This document shows, piece by piece, positions 62,635-64,000 of a stretch of 64,000 nt of DNA. Source of the DNA: an uncultured Porphyromonas sp. GTDB lineage: Bacteria; Bacteroidota; Bacteroidia; Bacteroidales; Porphyromonadaceae. The DNA lies in NCBI GenBank assembly GCA_900539155.1, contig UQBE01000005.1, positions 1 through 64,000 of the forward strand. Direction: 5' to 3'. The notes under the pieces were generated by a model. That model was not told where the DNA came from. It worked only from the letters and a program-made list of their open reading frames with translations, and did no database searches. Numbering within the stretch: position 1 is the stretch's first letter; the number at the start of each line of letters is the position of its first letter. The translations under genes and the position numbers were made by a program.

Positions 62635-62734
62635 TACAGATTAGCCCATCTCTATGTGGCAGACGGCCACCACGAGAGCGGGATGGGCGCGCCTCCTTAT
62701 CACTCATTAAGACAGAAGACAGTAGAATAGAAAG

Positions 62735-64000
62735 ATGATTATAGTCAACGACCTCACGATACAGTTTGGCAAGCGCGTACTCTTTGCCGACGTCAACCTT
62801 AAGTTTACCCCGGGCAACTGCTACGGCATCATTGGTGCCAACGGTGCGGGCAAGTCAACTATGCTCCGTATGATCAGCGGAGAGCTGGAGCCGACACGCG
62901 GTACCGTCACCTTTGGGCCCGACGAGCGTCTCTCGGTGCTCAGTCAGGATCACTTCGCCTTTGACGAGTACACGGTCATCGATACCGTCCTGATGGGGCA
63001 TGACAAGCTCTGGCAGATCATGAAGGAAAAGGACGCTATCTACGCTAAGGAAGACTTTTCCGACGAAGATGGTGTCAAGGCGGCTGAGCTCGAGGAGCAG
63101 TTTGCCAACCTCGACGGGTGGAACGCTGAGAGTGAGGCAGCAGCCCTCTTGAGCGGCCTCGGCATCAAGGAGGATCTGCACTACCGCCTGATGGGCGACA
63201 TTAGCGGTAAGCAGAAGGTGCGTGTGCTACTAGCACGCTGTCTCTTTGGCAAGCCGGACAATCTACTCCTCGATGAGCCGACGAACGACCTAGACCTAGA
63301 GACCGTCTCTTGGCTCGAGGACTATCTCGCCGAGACGGAGAGCACCGTCCTCGTGGTGAGCCACGACCGTCACTTCCTCGATGCCGTGTCGACCCATACG
63401 GTGGATATAGACTTTGGCAAGGTGAGACTCTTCGCTGGTAACTACAGCTACTGGTACGAGTCTAGCCAGTTGGCGCTCAGACAGCAACAGCAGCAGAATA
63501 AGAAGCTCGAGGAGAAGAAGAAAGAGCTCGAGGAGTTCATCCGTCGCTTCAGTGCCAACGTGGCAAAGAGCAAGCAGACGACCAGCCGCAAGAAGATGCT
63601 GGAGCGTCTCGACATCAACGAAATCGAGCCGTCGTCACGCCGCTACCCAGGCATCCTCTTCCAACCAGAGCGTGAGCCGGGTAATAAGGTGCTAGAGGTC
63701 AACGACCTCTCGGCAGTGACGGACGAGGGAGAGGTGCTCTTCAAGGGGCTCACCTTCAATGTGGAGCGAGACGACAAGATCGTCTTCATCAGTCACGACC
63801 CACGTGCTATGACCGCCCTTTTTGAGATTATCAATGGCAACCGCAAGGCGCAGCAAGGTAGCTACGAGTGGGGACAAACGATCACGACCGCCTATCTGCC
63901 ACTGGACAACAGTGCTTACTTCGACACAGATATGACCATTTTGGACTGGCTCGGGCAGTTTGCCAAGGACACAAACGATGTCTACCTCAAGGGCTTCCTA
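62735..64000 (+). CDS. ABC-F family ATPase, 3' end beyond window
   Basis: The frame from ATG 62735 stays open for 422 codons to the window end. The first ABC domain has Walker A GANGAGKST (34-42), a signature region GDISGKQKVRVLLA in place of the usual LSGG, Walker B LLLDEPTNDLDLE and switch His in VVSHDRHF. An ABC-F linker rich in Lys/Gln (QQQQQNKKLEEKKK) follows. In the second domain the Walker A position reads VFISHDPRAMTALFEIING, without GxxGxGK. It has no membrane segment. ABC-F proteins act on ribosomes; this looks like the YbiT-type branch (inferred). Confidence 0.9.
   Translation, partial: MIIVNDLTIQFGKRVLFADVNLKFTPGNCYGIIGANGAGKSTMLRMISGELEPTRGTVTFGPDERLSVLSQDHFAFDEYTVIDTVLMGHDKLWQIMKEKDAIYAKEDFSDEDGVKAAELEEQFANLDGWNAESEAAALLSGLGIKEDLHYRLMGDISGKQKVRVLLARCLFGKPDNLLLDEPTNDLDLETVSWLEDYLAETESTVLVVSHDRHFLDAVSTHTVDIDFGKVRLFAGNYSYWYESSQLALRQQQQQNKKLEEKKKELEEFIRRFSANVAKSKQTTSRKKMLERLDINEIEPSSRRYPGILFQPEREPGNKVLEVNDLSAVTDEGEVLFKGLTFNVERDDKIVFISHDPRAMTALFEIINGNRKAQQGSYEWGQTITTAYLPLDNSAYFDTDMTILDWLGQFAKDTNDVYLKGFL

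Overview
The window looks like a chromosome segment of a Bacteroidota bacterium, most probably a Porphyromonas of the asaccharolytica/uenonis type (genus is inferred). The evidence is: many TAnnTTTG -7 boxes just upstream of genes; several secreted proteins with type IX secretion (T9SS) C-terminal sorting domains; a TonB-type outer-membrane barrel, Omp28-like and DUF4831 families; a KorAB 2-oxoacid:ferredoxin oxidoreductase; and a Bacteroidales-style tyrosine recombinase. Coding sequence is GC-moderate in the core and visibly more AT-rich at about 17.3-32.1 kb.

Layout. 1-1.2 kb: end of an integrated element (integrase) facing tRNA-Ser(GCU). 1.7-2.3 kb: two minisatellite arrays. 2.3-11.1 kb: cell-envelope genes (TonB-type barrel, MarC, two LRR/T9SS surface proteins). 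11.5-14.6 kb: dnaX and an AI-2E family transporter, with a 10-A slippery run in dnaX. 14.7-32.1 kb: an accessory island. It holds a MITE-like element, a truncated duplicate of island DNA, an IS1634-like insertion sequence, then two leftward operons. The island-distal operon encodes an unknown protein, a 1.46-kaa strawberry-notch-type helicase, an HExxH protein, a shortened DnaE-like protein and two small proteins. The second encodes a WYL regulator, an acidic protein, a DEDDh exonuclease, two DUF262 (GmrSD-like) proteins and a metallophosphoesterase. Together they resemble an undescribed defence or conflict locus.

32.4-64 kb: core metabolism and housekeeping genes: cdaA-folP, a CoA-transferase, an Omp28/T9SS protein, acpP-fabF-rnc, purN, tRNA-Leu, a starch-synthase domain, korAB, trxB, SIMPL, dCMP deaminase, S41 protease, 5-FTHF cyclo-ligase, tRNA-fMet, rpmE2, a third LRR/T9SS protein, DUF4831, a POT transporter, bioB-bioA-hemG, and the start of an ABC-F ATPase.

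The strongest structural signal outside the genes is a ~170-bp intergenic element present four times (about 32.1, 41.9, 52.0 and 62.3 kb). Each copy carries six CCACGTGG-type palindromes at exactly 22-22-64-22-22 bp spacing, which reads as an eight-unit ~22-bp array with two diverged central units. Several other palindromic repeat families lie between genes.
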